Positions 46,801-59,627 of a stretch of DNA of 64,000 nucleotides are shown piece after piece; the first letter of the stretch is position 1, and each line of letters opens with the position of its first letter. The notes beneath the pieces are model-generated. The model worked only from the letters and a program-made list of their open reading frames with translations, was not told where the DNA came from and ran no database searches. This DNA is from Amyloporia xantha (lineage: Eukaryota > Basidiomycota > Agaricomycetes > Polyporales > Adustoporiaceae). The position numbers and the translations under genes were made by a program. Where the stretch lies: contig JAYKKR010000005.1 of NCBI GenBank assembly GCA_036971615.1, positions 930,001 to 994,000 of the forward strand, given 5' to 3'.

Positions 46801-47570
46801 AGAAAGTTGCGTGGAACGCACAAATTGTCCTGGTTTACATACCACTGCGCTCCATAACCGTTGGGAATGTATGGGTCCGCATCTGATATGTCAACATACA
46901 AGGTGAGATATTGCCAGTTTCGGAGAGTACTAGTACTGACCGATGACCGCCAACCCACTGAAGTTAGAGGCCGCCAAAAGTGTAGGAGGTACCTTAGCAT
47001 CGCCGACCAGCACGGTGTAGTAATAAGCGATGATTGGGGACGAGACAAGATAGGTCCTGAAAACACGTCAACGCGTTAGTGAAGAGTAATATGTTATAAA
47101 CAGAATAGTGTACTCACCCTTGAGGAAAGAACACGACTGCAGGCGTAGTGCTGGGCTCCAAATTCAGCCACGATGAACCACAGTAACGTAGACGAGCTTA
47201 CGTCGAGGACCCGCAACCGTCACCACATCGATTCCCATCTGAGATAGCTGCACTATGGAATAGCATGGATGAGCATGTCGATCAATATCTTATGATAAAA
47301 CCATTACTTGATTGCGTCAGTGTCGTCTGTGACACCATTTCCCGTGGCGCCATAATCCTTGACATTACGGAACACCGCATATGTGGACGGATCCGAGCTA
47401 TAGGGAGCAGTACCCTGGTGTGCAATGTCTTGCAGCCAGAAGGGGTCACTGGGGCTGGCATTCCCATCGCCGATAGGTCCAGAGCACTGCGATCCGAGTC
47501 CAGAGACTGTTGCCACCAGGGATCCCGAGAGCGCCCAAACAGCAGCGAGTAGCAAGGAACGACGAAACAT
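43893..47570 (-). CDS. Secreted GH55 exo-beta-1,3-glucanase
   Basis: This is a multi-exon gene whose pieces follow the order of family GH55 enzymes (double beta-helix; exo-cleavage of laminarin and cell-wall glucan). A signal peptide starts at ATG 47570 (MFRRSLLLAAVWALSGSLVA). The first helix repeat shows FRNVKDYGATGNGVTDDTDA, AISDGNRCGDGCGSST, VVFFPQGTYLVSSPIIAYYY, RNFVIDLTQ, TGIHWQVSQSTSLMNIVFEM and NGGQYGMEVGNQQ. The second repeat, typical of GH55, shows FMSVKSQGAVGDGVTDDTDA, CYIIYFDAGVYIVSDTISIP, VVEWNVHDPSG, CFAAFIGLHI, LWVWLADHDL and YNQACDSNYDCQSQIVEIDS. It ends ENGLAETVSAWTSSS with stop 43895. There are about 18 introns, some closely spaced. Likely roles are extracellular glucan breakdown or cell-wall remodelling. 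Exon borders were checked only in the first third. Confidence 0.93.
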
Positions 47571-50500
47571 GGTCGGTCCTCGTTGCGCAGACTTCTGGAA
47601 AAGGGAATGTTAGTGGAATCCCAGGGAGCCTCGGGGTTGAGGAATCTAGTAGACATGTTTATATAGATCTGGGCCGCGTCCCAGCATCAGGCGTGCCAGT
47701 GCACACGGTTCGCAAGATGAGAATCACTGCTGCGTATTGCCTTTTGGACCCGTGATGAAGGCACGGAGAAAAATGCTTGCTTGACACGAGCGCATGATAT
47801 GTATAGATGAATAAGTCCGAACAGGAATACACCCATTGGGAGCCAGTGTGCGTCAAGACGACGCATGGAACGAGAGGGGCGTCTGATTTAGACATCGGTG
47901 CAGAAGAGAGCCCCGGTGGGGACTGGATGTTGTTGACCCCATGATAGAGACCAGGAGAAAGGTGTGCAGTCTTGGTGCAGCCCTTGCCCTTGCCCGAAAC
48001 GGAGCGCTGTCGCACAACCCCGAGAAACGCGTCTGTGGCGCTCACGTGCCTCATCTACACGCGCGTCCGCGTCTGGGAAAGCGGACTGCTTCTCTCACCT
48101 AAGATAGCTTACCAAGGGATCGTGGCGACGAGGCAGACAAGGAGACGGAGGCAATCCCGGAGAGGGGGGGGTCCTGGTTTTAACAATGATGGCTGTCGGT
48201 TAAAAATAGCAGAGGCGAGCGTCCTGTTACTTGTTCGATACCGACGATATGTGAAGGGGCATCTAGCGCATAATCATAATTCCACAACCATGCTTGTCGA
48301 TTTCGTCAGGACTCAGGAGGGGCGGAACAATCTCCGTTATCGGTTGATGTCGAACAGTGCTTTGAACGTTGCTCGCCATTCGATATGAAATCCCTGTGGT
48401 AATACCCCCAAATCCCCGGCGAATGACAGCCTCGATGCTGATTTCGGCACGTAGTCGCTCCAACAGCCATGATGGCTCCCGAAAAGGGGCGCATCTTGGC
48501 AGCCTTCGCGTTCCATGACACTTCTGAATCGTGCAAGAACAGACACAACCGGTGTTTATCTGGACACGCTTTTTACGAGAGCGTCTAATCAAAAAAATCT
48601 TAGGGTTAGTCAAATACAGTATGGATTCGGCATACGATCGCAATTGATTCTCCCCATGCACTTCCCAATCCACACCCAGTCTAAATGGTACATTATCGCA
48701 CGTCATCATTGAGACGAACCCGCGAGATCATCATCTATTGGCCTGGTGGGCGGCGGCCTAGAACAATCAGATTTCGCTTAGTAGGCCACTTCGTCAGAGA
48801 GACACGATTGAAGTGCGACAAGACTGCATACCATTAGAAACCTTCCTAAACTCGTGTTTGTAGCTGGCGTCATAGAAGGTGGATACTTGGAGCCAATGAG
48901 CTTGCTGCATGACTACCAGGAACGGATCACCCGGCATCGCGGTCTTGGGATCATCTACAACCGTTGGCCCCTGGACCGGTGCGCACATGCGAGAGTACGT
49001 ACTTTGCATTCGCAGGCACACACGCGGAGTGGCTCTCGACTCAAGAAGTGACATCAGTGCAGCAACTGGGTCATCCGCAGCACTTACTTGGCTGTGTGAC
49101 GGAGCTCCAGCGGGCTTTACCAGTGAATATATCCGGCGGTCCGGCGCGCTGTTAGCGAGAAGCCGGAGTCAATAAGCGTCAGTGATCAGTCCATTCTACT
49201 CGTGCAGGGGACATGCAACGCACCACTCGACTGCTTCGAATGATACATTCGTCATCGGAACATACGCGTGTGTTCAACAGCAGATGCAAGATGGACAGAA
49301 AAGGCTCAAGCTCTCATGATAGGGTCACGCTTCCGCATCGCAGCTGAGAGAGCCTGACAAATACAAAAGGAGGATGCTTGTGTTCACAATACAGGTTGTC
49401 CAGCTAGAGCACATGTCGGCGTGGGTCGACTGATTGAACACGAGAACAGGCACGTCGGAAAGTCCCAAAGGGAGATGGGATACGAATAGGCAGTGTCTGG
49501 AATGTGGGAGGATCGGATCGGAGAATCCTATCTCAACTAGCCACGGAACCTTTTCTGGATCTGCAGTGGTCGGGACCCGTGAGATGTAGGCACCATGTAG
49601 CCAGAGGCTCAGAGCAGAGTCTTCTGCGCTCCCTGAACAAGCCTAAAATCTTCAGTCTGACGTTAGTCCGCTCTTGACATGGGAGGGTCCGGCGGAATCG
49701 AAGACGAGCGTGATCTAGCTTGAGTCTGCTTGACATCGGAGTGGATGGACTAGACATATGGCCTGTTGGGGGTTCGGAGGCGCGAAACAAGCATTCGTTT
49801 GTATGCAATAGACTTAGATCCAATAGAGTGTAAGCGATTATACTGTAGCCTAACAGGCACAGAGCCAATACAGTATATTGCACAGCTGGCGCACGTTGCT
49901 GGTGGCCTGGTGATATCAAATGGAATCATCGACACAGCACGTCGTATTTTTGATATTGCATTGCTCACCAAAATTCAAGCACCTTGCCCAGCGTGTGTTG
50001 AACATGGAGGAACAGTCAGAATAAGTATGGTCGGTAGTTGTCTGGCTCTGCCAATTCAAATACTCCAGGATTTGCTCCAGGAAAGGATATCTTCAAGTCT
50101 GGGCCGCCGCAGAGATAACGTACGCGTCGACCACACTTTTCAAATCTAGGCCTGACGTCCACCATCTTGCCGCTTTACTCGGACTCGAGTACTTCGACGC
50201 CGGATACTGAGGTCCCCACGAAAAAGGTAGCAGAGCTGCGCAACCAGCGGCCCAGCGATTCATCGAGGCGATGGCATGCACGGTGGTTCGATTCTGGTCA
50301 GCAGGATCGATCCACAGCGTCAACGTTGTGGCGCCCGCTGGGGGAACTTTGAAACCAGTGTAAATGACATATATTGTGCGTTCATTCATTTCGCTTTATA
50401 TGTGTACTTCACCATCGTTCGCGTATACCATCTAGCTTGTCATCGTGACCTGCTTATTGAATGCTGACGCATGATGGTTGTCCCAGAAGTTGGCAAAGTC

Positions 50501-51067
50501 GCTCACTGCGAATGGCGGTGGAATTTCAACGGCCAAGACCAGCCCGTCTGTATGTAGGAGGCAATTCCGACGCCTCGTCTGCATCCGTTTTTGGCTTAGA
50601 TGCAGCGCGGTATGTGGAGATGGGATTCACATCGTAAATACGGTACTGCTGGGATCTAGCAAGTTCACCAGACGTCGCCATTTGATCCGCCAATGGATTT
50701 GAAGCACCATCCCGATACCAGCAGCTCGGCGATTCGAACAGGCTCCTCATTTTCCGCTCATCATCTGCTGCACCTTCGAGCCGGTTGTTTCAATTGCCTT
50801 CGAAGGTGGAGGGGGCGGGATCAAAAATAATCCTCACGTCAAATTCTTACTTCGTACCGATCAGCACCCGTGGATTTTCATTTATGGCGAGTCGCCCCCG
50901 TCATCGTCCGCGTCATGCATCCCGAGCATAGCGTCGGGTCGAGGAGATGAAGTCATGCCTGGCTCTTCTCGTCCGAAAAGACCGTACTGGAAGGTTCAGG
51001 CAGCGTTATATAAGAGGGCACAGTCGCGGGTCTTTCTCTGCACACCCAATTCAATCCGCTTATCAGC
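47571..51067. other. Long gene-poor region with scattered minus-strand coding-like fragments
   Basis: About 3.5 kb separates the GH55 start from the Rds1-like gene. On the minus strand short stretches read like protein, for example near 50460-50560 (VLAVEIPPPFAVSDFANFWD, ending at a possible GT donor), 50090-50390 (TGFKVPPAGATTLTLWIDPA) and 48800-49050 (PGDPFLVVMQQAHWLQVSTF). They lie in different frames and I could not join them into a gene. It may be a decayed gene or a multi-intron gene that I failed to resolve. The first ~700 bp holds the GH55 promoter and the last ~100 bp the Rds1-like promoter. Confidence 0.35.
51006..51014 (+). promoter_or_regulatory. Probable TATA box of the Rds1-like gene
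   Basis: TTATATAAG lies about 55 bp upstream of ATG 51068, in a good core-promoter position. Confidence 0.6.
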
Positions 51068-52606
51068 ATGATGCGTCTTCTGCCAGTCGCACTTCTCTCT
51101 GGCGTCTTCGCCGAACTCGCATTTGCCCTACCCTTCACGCCTGCCGGCGGATTGGACACCAACTCGACGCCGCCAGTGTACCAGCCACTGAGCGACTTCG
51201 ACTACCAATCTCTAGTATGTGATCCTCGCTCTCGTCTCATGAGATGATCGACGAAGTCCGTTCTAGAATCTTGCGATAAACCAGGAACTCATTGAGCTCG
51301 ATTTGTTCCACAACGGCCTCGCCAAGTTTTCCGCGCAAGATTTCCAAGACGCTGGCCTCACAGCTGACGACAGGTTCCTTATTGAGTTCATGGCCGACCA
51401 GGAACTGGGACATGCGACGATGATCGCTAACATTCTCGGTCGTGAGTCTACACTTCTGATGATAGAATTGACGATGTTCTCACTTTGCTCTCGATTAGCC
51501 AACAATGCTTCGAAATCTTGCACCTACTCGTATCCTTTTGAGACGGTTCGCGAGTTCATTCAGTTCAATGAAGTGGTAGGCAATCTGTAACGAGGTTCCT
51601 TCTACACTCTTCTGACAATGGTTTAGGTCACCAAATTCGGCGAAGCTGGTACGTATGGTTTTCTCGAGCACCTCAACTCGCGCGCTGCCGCGCAGCTCGT
51701 GCTCGAAGCGATCACTACCGAAGCAAGACAGCAAATGATTTTCAGGCAATTCGAGGGTTTATTCCCCATGCCGGTAGGCAGCAATACACCCAATTTTTAG
51801 AGTAATGCCTCATCTTTCTCTAGTTCTGGTTCACCCCTGCCATCACACAAAGTATGCAGTGGACGTTGATGGCGCCATACATCACGGCATGTCCTGCGGA
51901 GAACAACCGTGTACAATGGCAGAACTTTCCGGCCCTTAACGTAACGGTAAGTAACTCTCGTGTATGAAACCTGACGAATATTCAAACTTTTCTTGCGCAG
52001 AACAATCCTAATATCACGGAGTTGACCAATTTCGCCATGCCTGCCATTACGCAGAACCATTCGGCATTGACCAGTCCGGGAGAGACTATCCACCTGTCCT
52101 GGGAATCGCCTGGGAAGACCGTTGGGCCCAACAGCTCGTATACCACTAATACCACCGCGGGAGCTCCTCAGGTGGGTTGATTCTTCCTTTTCCCATCCCG
52201 ATCTTCGTCGCTGTTCTCCTTGTTGTGGTTCCGTAACTGTGTTCCTCTTCCTCGTATCTTTCTGCTCGTGATAATAGAACACGATACTGATACGATCTGC
52301 GGGGCTTAGTATGTCGCATGGATCTCGCAACTCAACACGACCTACACGCCCTTGACGAACATCAGCGGTAATTCGGGTCAGACGACGCAGCCCGGGGGCG
52401 AAATCTATGGCAATCACACGTTCACAACCTTCAATGGAACTCTGTATGTGTCTTGTTTCTATGTCCCATCATTCTGTGGGCTGAAGAGGGGTCTGAATTG
52501 CAGCTTCGTGTTGGTGACGGATGACAATCCCTACATCACCCCAGCGAACGTCACTTTCCTCAACCAGCATGTAGTCGCGGGACCTGCAATCTACCAGTCT
52601 GGTTGA
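51068..52606 (+). CDS. Rds1-like secreted protein with ferritin-like domain
   Basis: Eight exons close in phase: 51068..51214, 51267..51441, 51499..51575, 51627..51773, 51824..51946, 52001..52171, 52310..52443, 52504..52606, giving 358 aa. A signal peptide (MMRLLPVALLSGVFAELAFA) precedes a ferritin-like four-helix segment: LAINQELIELDLFHNGLAKF, DRFLIEFMADQELGHATMIA with the E-x2-H pair, EFIQFNEVVTKFGEAGTYGF, and LEAITTEARQQMIFRQFEG. A beta-rich, Asn/Thr-rich C-terminal part has many N-glycosylation sites (NITELTNF, NSSYTTNTT, NHTFTTFNG). Fungal relatives are named stress response protein Rds1, and the same domain occurs in desiccation-related proteins. Iron binding is possible but unproven. 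It has a strong TATA box. Confidence 0.9.
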
Positions 52607-53007
52607 GAGCATGGGTGTAGTTGTCATGGTATCTTCAGTTACCTGGATGAATAGCAGAAAAACGTAATAAGCTGTACTTTTATAATCTTTACTCAGTCAG
52701 GACAATGTAATCCTGTTCTTGTTCGATTGTATTTTATCTTCTCCTTCAATTATAAACCCGCCTTTAATGCGCTATAGCACTGATATCTCCCATTGACCAT
52801 TCGGTGGACTAAGAGCTACAGCCAAAGATAAGCAATGAACGAGGGTACAAGCTAGAAACTTGTTTGAGAAACTCTAAGCGTTGCATACATCTAAATGTAA
52901 TTGTAATGCAAGGAAGAGAATGGTAAAGCATTACGAACTACTGCCACAGCATGTAAGACAACACAAGCGGTGCAAGATAGTGATGTGATCTAAGGTTGTC
53001 GTGAGCG
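52607..53007. other. Intergenic, convergent 3' ends
   Basis: This 401 bp stretch lies between two stop codons and is AT-rich. No gene seen. Confidence 0.6.
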
Positions 53008-53886
53008 TCAACCAACGCGGTGCATAGGGACAAGCGAGGAGGACGGCGCAATGTGCGCGACAGAATAGCGGGCATGCCGGTTCGTGAACGGTCCCGTCGG
53101 AGCGGGCGACGTAGGATAGGAGGGGATCTGATAACGCATGGACCAGGAGAGCAGCCTGGGGGTGACGGTAGGCGCGGGCGAAGGAGAAGTATAGAAAGAC
53201 GTCGTCTGATTCGGAGGAGTGTGAGGACGAATGGGGGTAGAAGGCTGCGGAACAGACATCCCACGAGAGCTAGAGGCCTCATCTTGACCCGCAGTGGGTA
53301 TGTCGGACTGCATCCGCGCGAGATATTGCAGACGCGATTCGGGGTTGGACAGGGAAGGAAGGACAGGCTCCCTGACCGCAGGTACCGAGGCCAGCGTGGG
53401 GTCGGTGAACGTGTTCCTGGATTGGGCAACTAGCTCCCAGGAGGTAAGAGCACGCTCGACGTTCTCTCTGTGCGCGAGAGGGACATCACGTCCACGGGCG
53501 ATCCCGCCTTCTTCCCTACGTGGCCCATCTACTTCTCCCTGGCCAGATTGGTCCCATGCGGCCTGCCTCCTGAGTTCGAGGTCAAGTTCTTCGACTGAGA
53601 CTTCTCCAGAATCGCTCAGAGGGCTCCCTCTGCCACTCGAGCTCCCTTCGCTCGAGCTGCTGTCGTCCCCGATCACCAACGCCCTATCTCCCTCTTCGGT
53701 TCGATGTTGAGAAGGCTCTGAGGAAGGATCCACAAACGCCTCGTATACTGTATCGTCACTTCTGAAAAACTCTTCCGAGTCGGGGTCGAAGGGGTTCCAG
53801 TAGGACCATTTTTCGCAGGGTGGCTGTTCCGGCTCGACACGAACAGCTGGGGTCTGGTAGGATTGAGAGAAAAGAGAGCGACCCAT
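53008..53886 (-). CDS. Small disordered protein of unknown function
   Basis: A single open exon of 292 aa starts MGRSLFSQSYQTPAVRVEPE. It has an aromatic-acidic motif near the start (EKWSYWNPFDPDSEEFFR), an acidic Ser-rich middle (DDSSSSEGSSSGRGSPLSDS), and a Pro/Ser/Thr C-terminal half with many SP and TP sites. No membrane segment, signal peptide or known domain is visible. The whole frame lacks stops in GC-balanced sequence, and the bias fits the neighbours, so I consider it coding. Confidence 0.7.
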   Translation of the reverse strand: MGRSLFSQSYQTPAVRVEPEQPPCEKWSYWNPFDPDSEEFFRSDDTVYEAFVDPSSEPSQHRTEEGDRALVIGDDSSSSEGSSSGRGSPLSDSGEVSVEELDLELRRQAAWDQSGQGEVDGPRREEGGIARGRDVPLAHRENVERALTSWELVAQSRNTFTDPTLASVPAVREPVLPSLSNPESRLQYLARMQSDIPTAGQDEASSSRGMSVPQPSTPIRPHTPPNQTTSFYTSPSPAPTVTPRLLSWSMRYQIPSYPTSPAPTGPFTNRHARYSVAHIAPSSSLVPMHRVG

Positions 53887-54912
53887 GATGCTTTTTGGAT
53901 ATGATACAGAGGTATAAGGAGTGCTGAGCAGCTTTTGGGGGGTATGAAGAGAATAGATATGTAGATGTGTCGGTCGTGATCAGAGAGGACGTGGCGGGAC
54001 GAAGTTTTCGCTGTCGATCGCGCCGCGGAACGTATTTGACGATGTTATGCCCCTCTCACGTGACAATAGGGTCAGTACAGCTGGAGGAGATAGAGCGGAA
54101 TTGTGTTATTTGTAGACCCAAGAATTCCACCAATCCTTATGGCTTCATCACGTATGAGGTGATAGAATGGTTTCACAATCGTTCCAGGGCATTCGAGGGA
54201 TTCTGCTGGAAAGGCCTCATGTGATCTTTGCAAGGGACGGCGACGACGATATCTCCAAACTGCTCGAACACCTCAGGATACATTACAAAAAATGGGACTT
54301 GGATTTTGCTTGCACGAACGAGGCCTGATGGATGGAACCTGATGAACATGGGATTAATCATTACTGTAATAGGCACTTTGGAATCGTACTACCGGCGGAC
54401 TTGCCAAAGAAATCGCAACACAATTTCATGGAATAGCCTGTAGGCTGTGTGCATCTCCCACATTCGCAGGGGGCGAGTGCGGGCGAGTCAATAAAAGAGA
54501 ATTGCTCGAGTCCAGACTCGTCCTCACAACCACTGAGCAACATGTCTGAATCTAAAGAAAATCATTGCACGGACTCATCTGCGACTTAGAAGTTCGAGCT
54601 GAACGAGCCAGACCGCTAAGTAAAGAAATTTTGCGTTGCCCACTGCGACTCGCACGATTTCACAAGAGACATTCGGATAACAACGTCAACATGCTGCTTT
54701 TGGCGGTAGTCTGAGGAACATCATGGTGCAAAGTTAACCGCACCTTTTCGGCGTACGGATATGGTTCATTTCGACACCAAAGCCGAAGCCGAACCAAACC
54801 GAACTATTCTCACATGATTCTGGCACGTCTGGCACGCGCCGCCAGTCAAGCCACCTTTCAACTATACTTCAACCTACACTCGACTGACGCGGATTAGTGC
54901 GTTCTAACAGTC
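53887..54912. other. Divergent intergenic region
   Basis: This 1.03 kb stretch lies between the starts of the disordered-protein gene (-) and the Nup50 gene (+). No gene seen. It should contain both promoters. A run of GAACCAAACCGAA-like sequence lies at about 54786-54806. Confidence 0.5.
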
Positions 54913-57235
54913 ATGAAGCGCAGCGCGGAGAGACAGCTCACGAAGGATGACGAGGAACGAGATGAAACAGGGGTAAGCATCAACTATTCGTGTCCAAGTG
55001 CTGCTTACAGACAAGTAAACCAGGAGGGCGAGCCTGAGCAGGGTTTCAAAAAGGCAGACGAGTCTATCCTAGCGAGAAGACCGTATGTGTCAAGTCTGTA
55101 ATCTTGATATTTTGTGTCACTTATGCGTACGTTCTCGCAGTATGAAGGGGCTCCCCAGACGTTCATTGGCAGGTGCTCTAAGTCCAGCTGCAAGCCCACC
55201 TCCAGAGCGGCCTGCTCCGCCCACCCCTTCTGCTACAGAAGTAAGAAGCGCATGTTTTATGTCGAGTTTGAATATTGAATACTGAGTTTTTGTAGGTCGA
55301 ACCTCCACCCAAGTTTGTGGGATTCTCAGGATTTGGGTCGTCCGCACCGACATCGACATCGTTCTCGTTCTCCACCTCTACCCCAAAGCCTCAGACGACT
55401 ACTCCATCCATCCGCAGTGGCTTCTCGTCTGGGCGTGAAACAGAACCTCCTGTGTCTGCAGCTGCTACCTCGAATGGGCCTTCAGTGGCGTCGTCTGCTT
55501 CAGCTGCTACCAAAACCTTCGCCTCTTTCTTGGGCAAGTCTTCAGAGACATCCGCCCCGTACGAAACATCGCAAGCAGCGCCCTCCGATGCCAACGACGA
55601 CGCTGTTCGAGAAGAAGCTGAATACTATATCGCTCTTCGCGGTCTGAATCAGTCGTTGTTGTCGGCAGTTTCAAAAGCCGTCGAGTCCGACCCGTTTGTA
55701 GACATTACTGATGTTTTGGAAAGATATAGGGATCTGCGCGTATCTGTGAAGGCGGACTATGACGAGAGATTGAGAACATCACGGAAAACCAATTCTGGCA
55801 CGCGATCTGCTCCCCCATCTTCGAGTTCCACTCTTCCCTCATCCGAGGACACACCGATCACTGCCCCTTCAAACTCTGCCTTCATGCCGAAACCTCCATC
55901 TGCATTTTCGGGATTCGGCCCGTCAACCAATGCAATGCCCTCTAGCCAGAATGATAGTACCAAGAACGGGAAGACCGACGAGAAGTCCAGTTCTTTTGGT
56001 TCTACAGGCTTCTCATTTGGCTCCTCGGCATCATCAAGCACCGAATCATCCTCGACGTCGGCGCCGCCAGCACCACCGAAGTCTGCGTTCACCTTCGGGT
56101 CGTCTGGCGGATCGTCGATGTCTTTCCCTTCCTCAACTTCCCTTCCCTTCGGATCAGCCAATGCGCCAGCACAGGCAACGTTCACGTTTGGAAAGACCAC
56201 CACATCATCTCCTAGTAAGTCTGGGGATGATTCTTCTTCGAGCTCAACTACGACCACCCCTTTCACGTTTGGCACGTCATCATCGTCCACATTCTCGAGC
56301 AATTTCTTCGGCAAGCCTGCGGACAAAGATAAGCAAGAGGATAAGAGTGCATCCTTCACTTTTAACGGCAGCGGATCCACTCCTGGGACGAGCGTCTTCG
56401 GTGGCGCATCGGCATTCGGGACACCAGAAAAGTTACCATCATCCACTGCGCTTACCTTTGGCTCTGGGTCGCCTTCGAAGCCGTCGTTATTCGGCGGTTT
56501 CGGTAAAGTAGGCAGCATAGGTAACCCTGTTGGCTTCGCGTTTGGTAGCCCACCGAAGACGCCAGATGGAGAGAGTCCATCGAACAAACCTTCGACTAGC
56601 TTTTCGTTTGCCGCTCCTCCAAAAGCAGACTCTAGTCTGGCCACCACAGACGACCATGCAAGCGGAGCATCGACCGAGAGTACACCTGCACCAGATGCTC
56701 AGGGTGAAGGGCAGCCTCAACTCATGTCGACCTCTCTGCACGATCAAGAGGGCGAGGGCGAGGAGGATGAAGTCACGACGCATGAGATTAGGAGCAAGGT
56801 TTTCAAAATGCTCAAAAAGGACGGGAAAAATGAGTGGAGTGATATGGGTGTAGGTCAGTGAACCTTTTTGATTAAAGTATTCGTTCCTGCTTTAACCGGA
56901 CCCTCATCCGACAGGCGTGCTGCGGTTGAAGAAGCACAAAGAGAATGACACGCGGCGTATGCTGTTGAGGAATAGCAGTACGGGCAAAATCACGATTGTA
57001 AGGGCATGCGCTTCTTCAATACCGCAAGTTGCTGAACATCCTCGTATAGAATTTCATTATATACTCCGGGATGAATGCTTCCGTCTCACGCAATGTCGTC
57101 TCATTCATCGGGCATGACGAGGGTGCCTCGACACCATTCAGGATACGGACAAAAACGGAAGACCAAGCGAATGCGTTGAAATCTGCTTTGGATCGCGAGA
57201 TCGAGTTCGTACGGGGGAAATCTGAGACATCATGA
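54913..57235 (+). CDS. NUP50: Nup50-type nucleoporin with FG repeats and Ran-binding domain
   Basis: Six exons close in phase: 54913..54972, 55024..55082, 55141..55240, 55296..56853, 56915..56997, 57050..57235, giving 681 aa. Parts in order: N-terminal Nup50 motif (MKRSAERQLTKDDEERDE; FKKADESILARRPMKGLPRR), which in animals binds importin-alpha; a conserved helical stretch (EEAEYYIALRGLNQSLLSAV); a long Ser-rich region with many FG, GFG and SFGSS repeats; and a C-terminal Ran-binding domain. The last starts THEIRSKVFKMLKKDGKNEW and continues GVLRLKKHKENDTRRMLLRN and NFIIYSGMNASVSRNVVSFI. It acts at the nuclear basket, helping importin recycling. The yeast relative Nup2 has the same order of domains. 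The start was chosen because the Nup50 motif begins at this ATG. Confidence 0.93.
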
Positions 57236-57397
57236 GAGTTTATAGTCATCTTACTGTGCTAACCATTGCGTGTATATTGCTGTTCATGGACCGATAAGTA
57301 GTCAGTATGAATAGTGCATATGCTAATAAATATTTGATCCTCATGATAGCGTACACCAACGTCCGAAGGGTGAGAAACGAAGCGGGAAAAATTACAA

Positions 57398-59482
57398 CTA
57401 CTTGCCGAAATGACTCTGTGCATTGTGCCAGGTCGAATAATGTACGAATGCCTCGCTGAGGAGCAGTTCGATCTCATGATCGGTCCATCCTTGCGTTGGA
57501 AGAGACTGCAAGAACATGATTACGCCCTAAATCAGGTCTTGCGGATGAGTGCCTGCAAGTCGTAATGATGCACAGAAGCGCACCTGAAAGTCCATTTCTC
57601 GCAATTTCTTGCTCCATCTAACCAGAAATGCAGAACACACATAAAGGTGAAATTGAGAGAAAGCATCTGGGCCTTCAGCCTGCAAGGGATCGAATGAGCC
57701 GGAACACATACAAGGACTCGTAGGACTCCACTCACCAGATAGGTATCCCACATACGAATTGTATTCTGTACGCTGATCTCGCGCATCAGCAAACAATTCA
57801 TCCAGCGAAAAGCGAATTGCATGAATTCGACGTTCTCAGCTTCCAGATGCGCCGCCAGCGGCGCTAGTTATCCTGTCAGTACAACCTTTGATCGCGTATA
57901 TGAATGCTGTTCACCATCGATACGAGCAACAAGCTCAGCCATGCGCTTGACGCTCCTATGGATGCCAGGTTGTGTGGCGATATAGTTGTCTTGAATCCCG
58001 TCCAGTAAGCGCGAAAGACACCAGAACGTATCCGCTTCAATGGCATTCAGTACATCCACCGGGAGCATTGCAGGGTTGAACTCTTCTGGGTCAGAATCTG
58101 TTGATGGTTCTCAGGGTCTAGCACTTCCATGACACGAATGGCATGGAACAATTACCAATATATGCAGACAGGAAGACCTGGAAGAATGGGGTCGCAAGAT
58201 CATTGATTCCTTGCACATAGCCACTGGCGGGATGCCGTATAGCCCACACATACAACACTCGTTCCAAGCTCTATAGAGTGCGTTCAATATGCGGTGACCA
58301 ACAACAAACTGCTAACATACCCGTTGTGTGGCTGCTTGCATCCAAAGCCTTACTCCTGGCCTCGTACGTGGGACGTCAATTTCTATCTGGTGCCATATTT
58401 GCTGATCGAGACCTTCCCGATTGCGCGAGAATGTCAATTCGACAAGAGACAAGTATTCCTGTCGCTTTCGGACTAGAGTGGAGGTCCGCAGAGGTGCAGG
58501 AAGAGGCAAATATCCCTACATCAATAGTGTTAAAGTATAAGGATACACTTCACTATCGCGAAGACGTACAAGTAGTAATGGCCATGCTATTGGGCGCAGA
58601 TCATTAGGAACCCCATTCCAGGCGAGTTTGCGCAGCTGAGCCATGTTCACGTCTTCACGGGTGACGCAGTCGATGAACTTCTGCCGCCTATTTGTCCTGA
58701 TAGATCGTTCACGATCCAATTTCTCAGAGCGTCCGCTCGGATCTTGGGAGTCGCTATCAAACTGCCCCTTCAACGATCGTTTCGACGGGCGACGACGGAT
58801 AATATGCAGGGGATCTAGCGGCGCATGAGAAGTCGGCGTAAACACGCAGAAATGCTCTAGGTGTACCGTTAACAATTTCTTCAGCATCATCTCTTACAGA
58901 GCCGTTGTCTTGCCTGGGTTTGGCGTGGGGAGCTGCTGCTGGCTCTACAACCTCAGGTTCGAGGTCACCAACGACCATGTCACCGTCGACATCATCATAC
59001 TGGCCTCCTGAGTCGACTCTTTCTACCTCGCGGCCATCGATGCTCGCACGCTGATCAGAGGACTTCCTCACAATTGTCCAGCCGTTTTTGGGCGGCTGGA
59101 CTTCTTGTTTGCTGGGGTACGAGCTTGGACTGGGATGATTGACATGAGTGTATGAGAAGGCCAAAGTTGACGACGACGTGTTCAGCTTGGGCCTGGGGAC
59201 CGGTTTGGGGGCTGTTGCGTTGGAAGAGCCTTGTCTGCTCGAAGAGCGGTTCCAACTCGAGCTATTTGGGGACTCTGAGTCCGACCCACTGTCCCAAGCG
59301 TCGTCCTCTGCCCAGTCCGGGATTGAATATGAAGTAAAGCGGTGCGAAGGGTTGAGCCCGATGTGAGGACGAGCAGGAGGTGGACGAGCGGTCATCGTTG
59401 TCCGTGAGTATGCAGCAGCCGAACCGAGCAGGCGCCCACTCTCGATCGAAAGCAGATGTTTGCAGCCGTGCTCAATGCTCAT
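57398..59482 (-). CDS. TBC-domain Rab GTPase-activating protein (Gyp1/TBC1D22-like)
   Basis: Eight exons close in phase: 59482..58867, 58814..58570, 58515..58321, 58270..58156, 58097..57915, 57863..57736, 57679..57584, 57526..57398, giving 568 aa. An in-frame ATG at 59395 (MTARPPPARPHIGLNPSHRF) would give 539 aa and may be the true start. A disordered N-terminus with a Trp/Asp motif (IPDWAEDDAWDSGSDSES) precedes the TBC domain: LRKLAWNGVPNDLRPIAWPL; the arginine finger in QIEIDVPRTRPG; the glutamine finger in SGYVQGINDLATPFF; then DTFWCLSRLLDGIQDNYIAT, EFMQFAFRWMNCLLMREI and IRMWDTYLAEGPDAF. Both catalytic fingers are present, so GAP activity is expected. Gyp1-type proteins act on Ypt1/Rab1 at the Golgi. 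Confidence 0.93.
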
Positions 59483-59627
59483 ATCAAATCAGACTCGGAT
59501 ACACCATGGCATAATGCGAAAAATAATACACCTAGAACCAGGACTACAACAGGGGCTAAGTAAAATAATAGGTGGCACGATACATTCAATATCCATACCC
59601 TAGTATGGACCAAGAAATCTACACTAC

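Noticed and set aside
50281..50300. tRNA T-loop-like GGTTCGATTC
   Set aside because: There is no matching acceptor stem, D-loop or anticodon arm around it.
55757..56647. 296-codon minus-strand frame
   Set aside because: It is antisense to the Ser/FG-repeat exon of the Nup50 gene.
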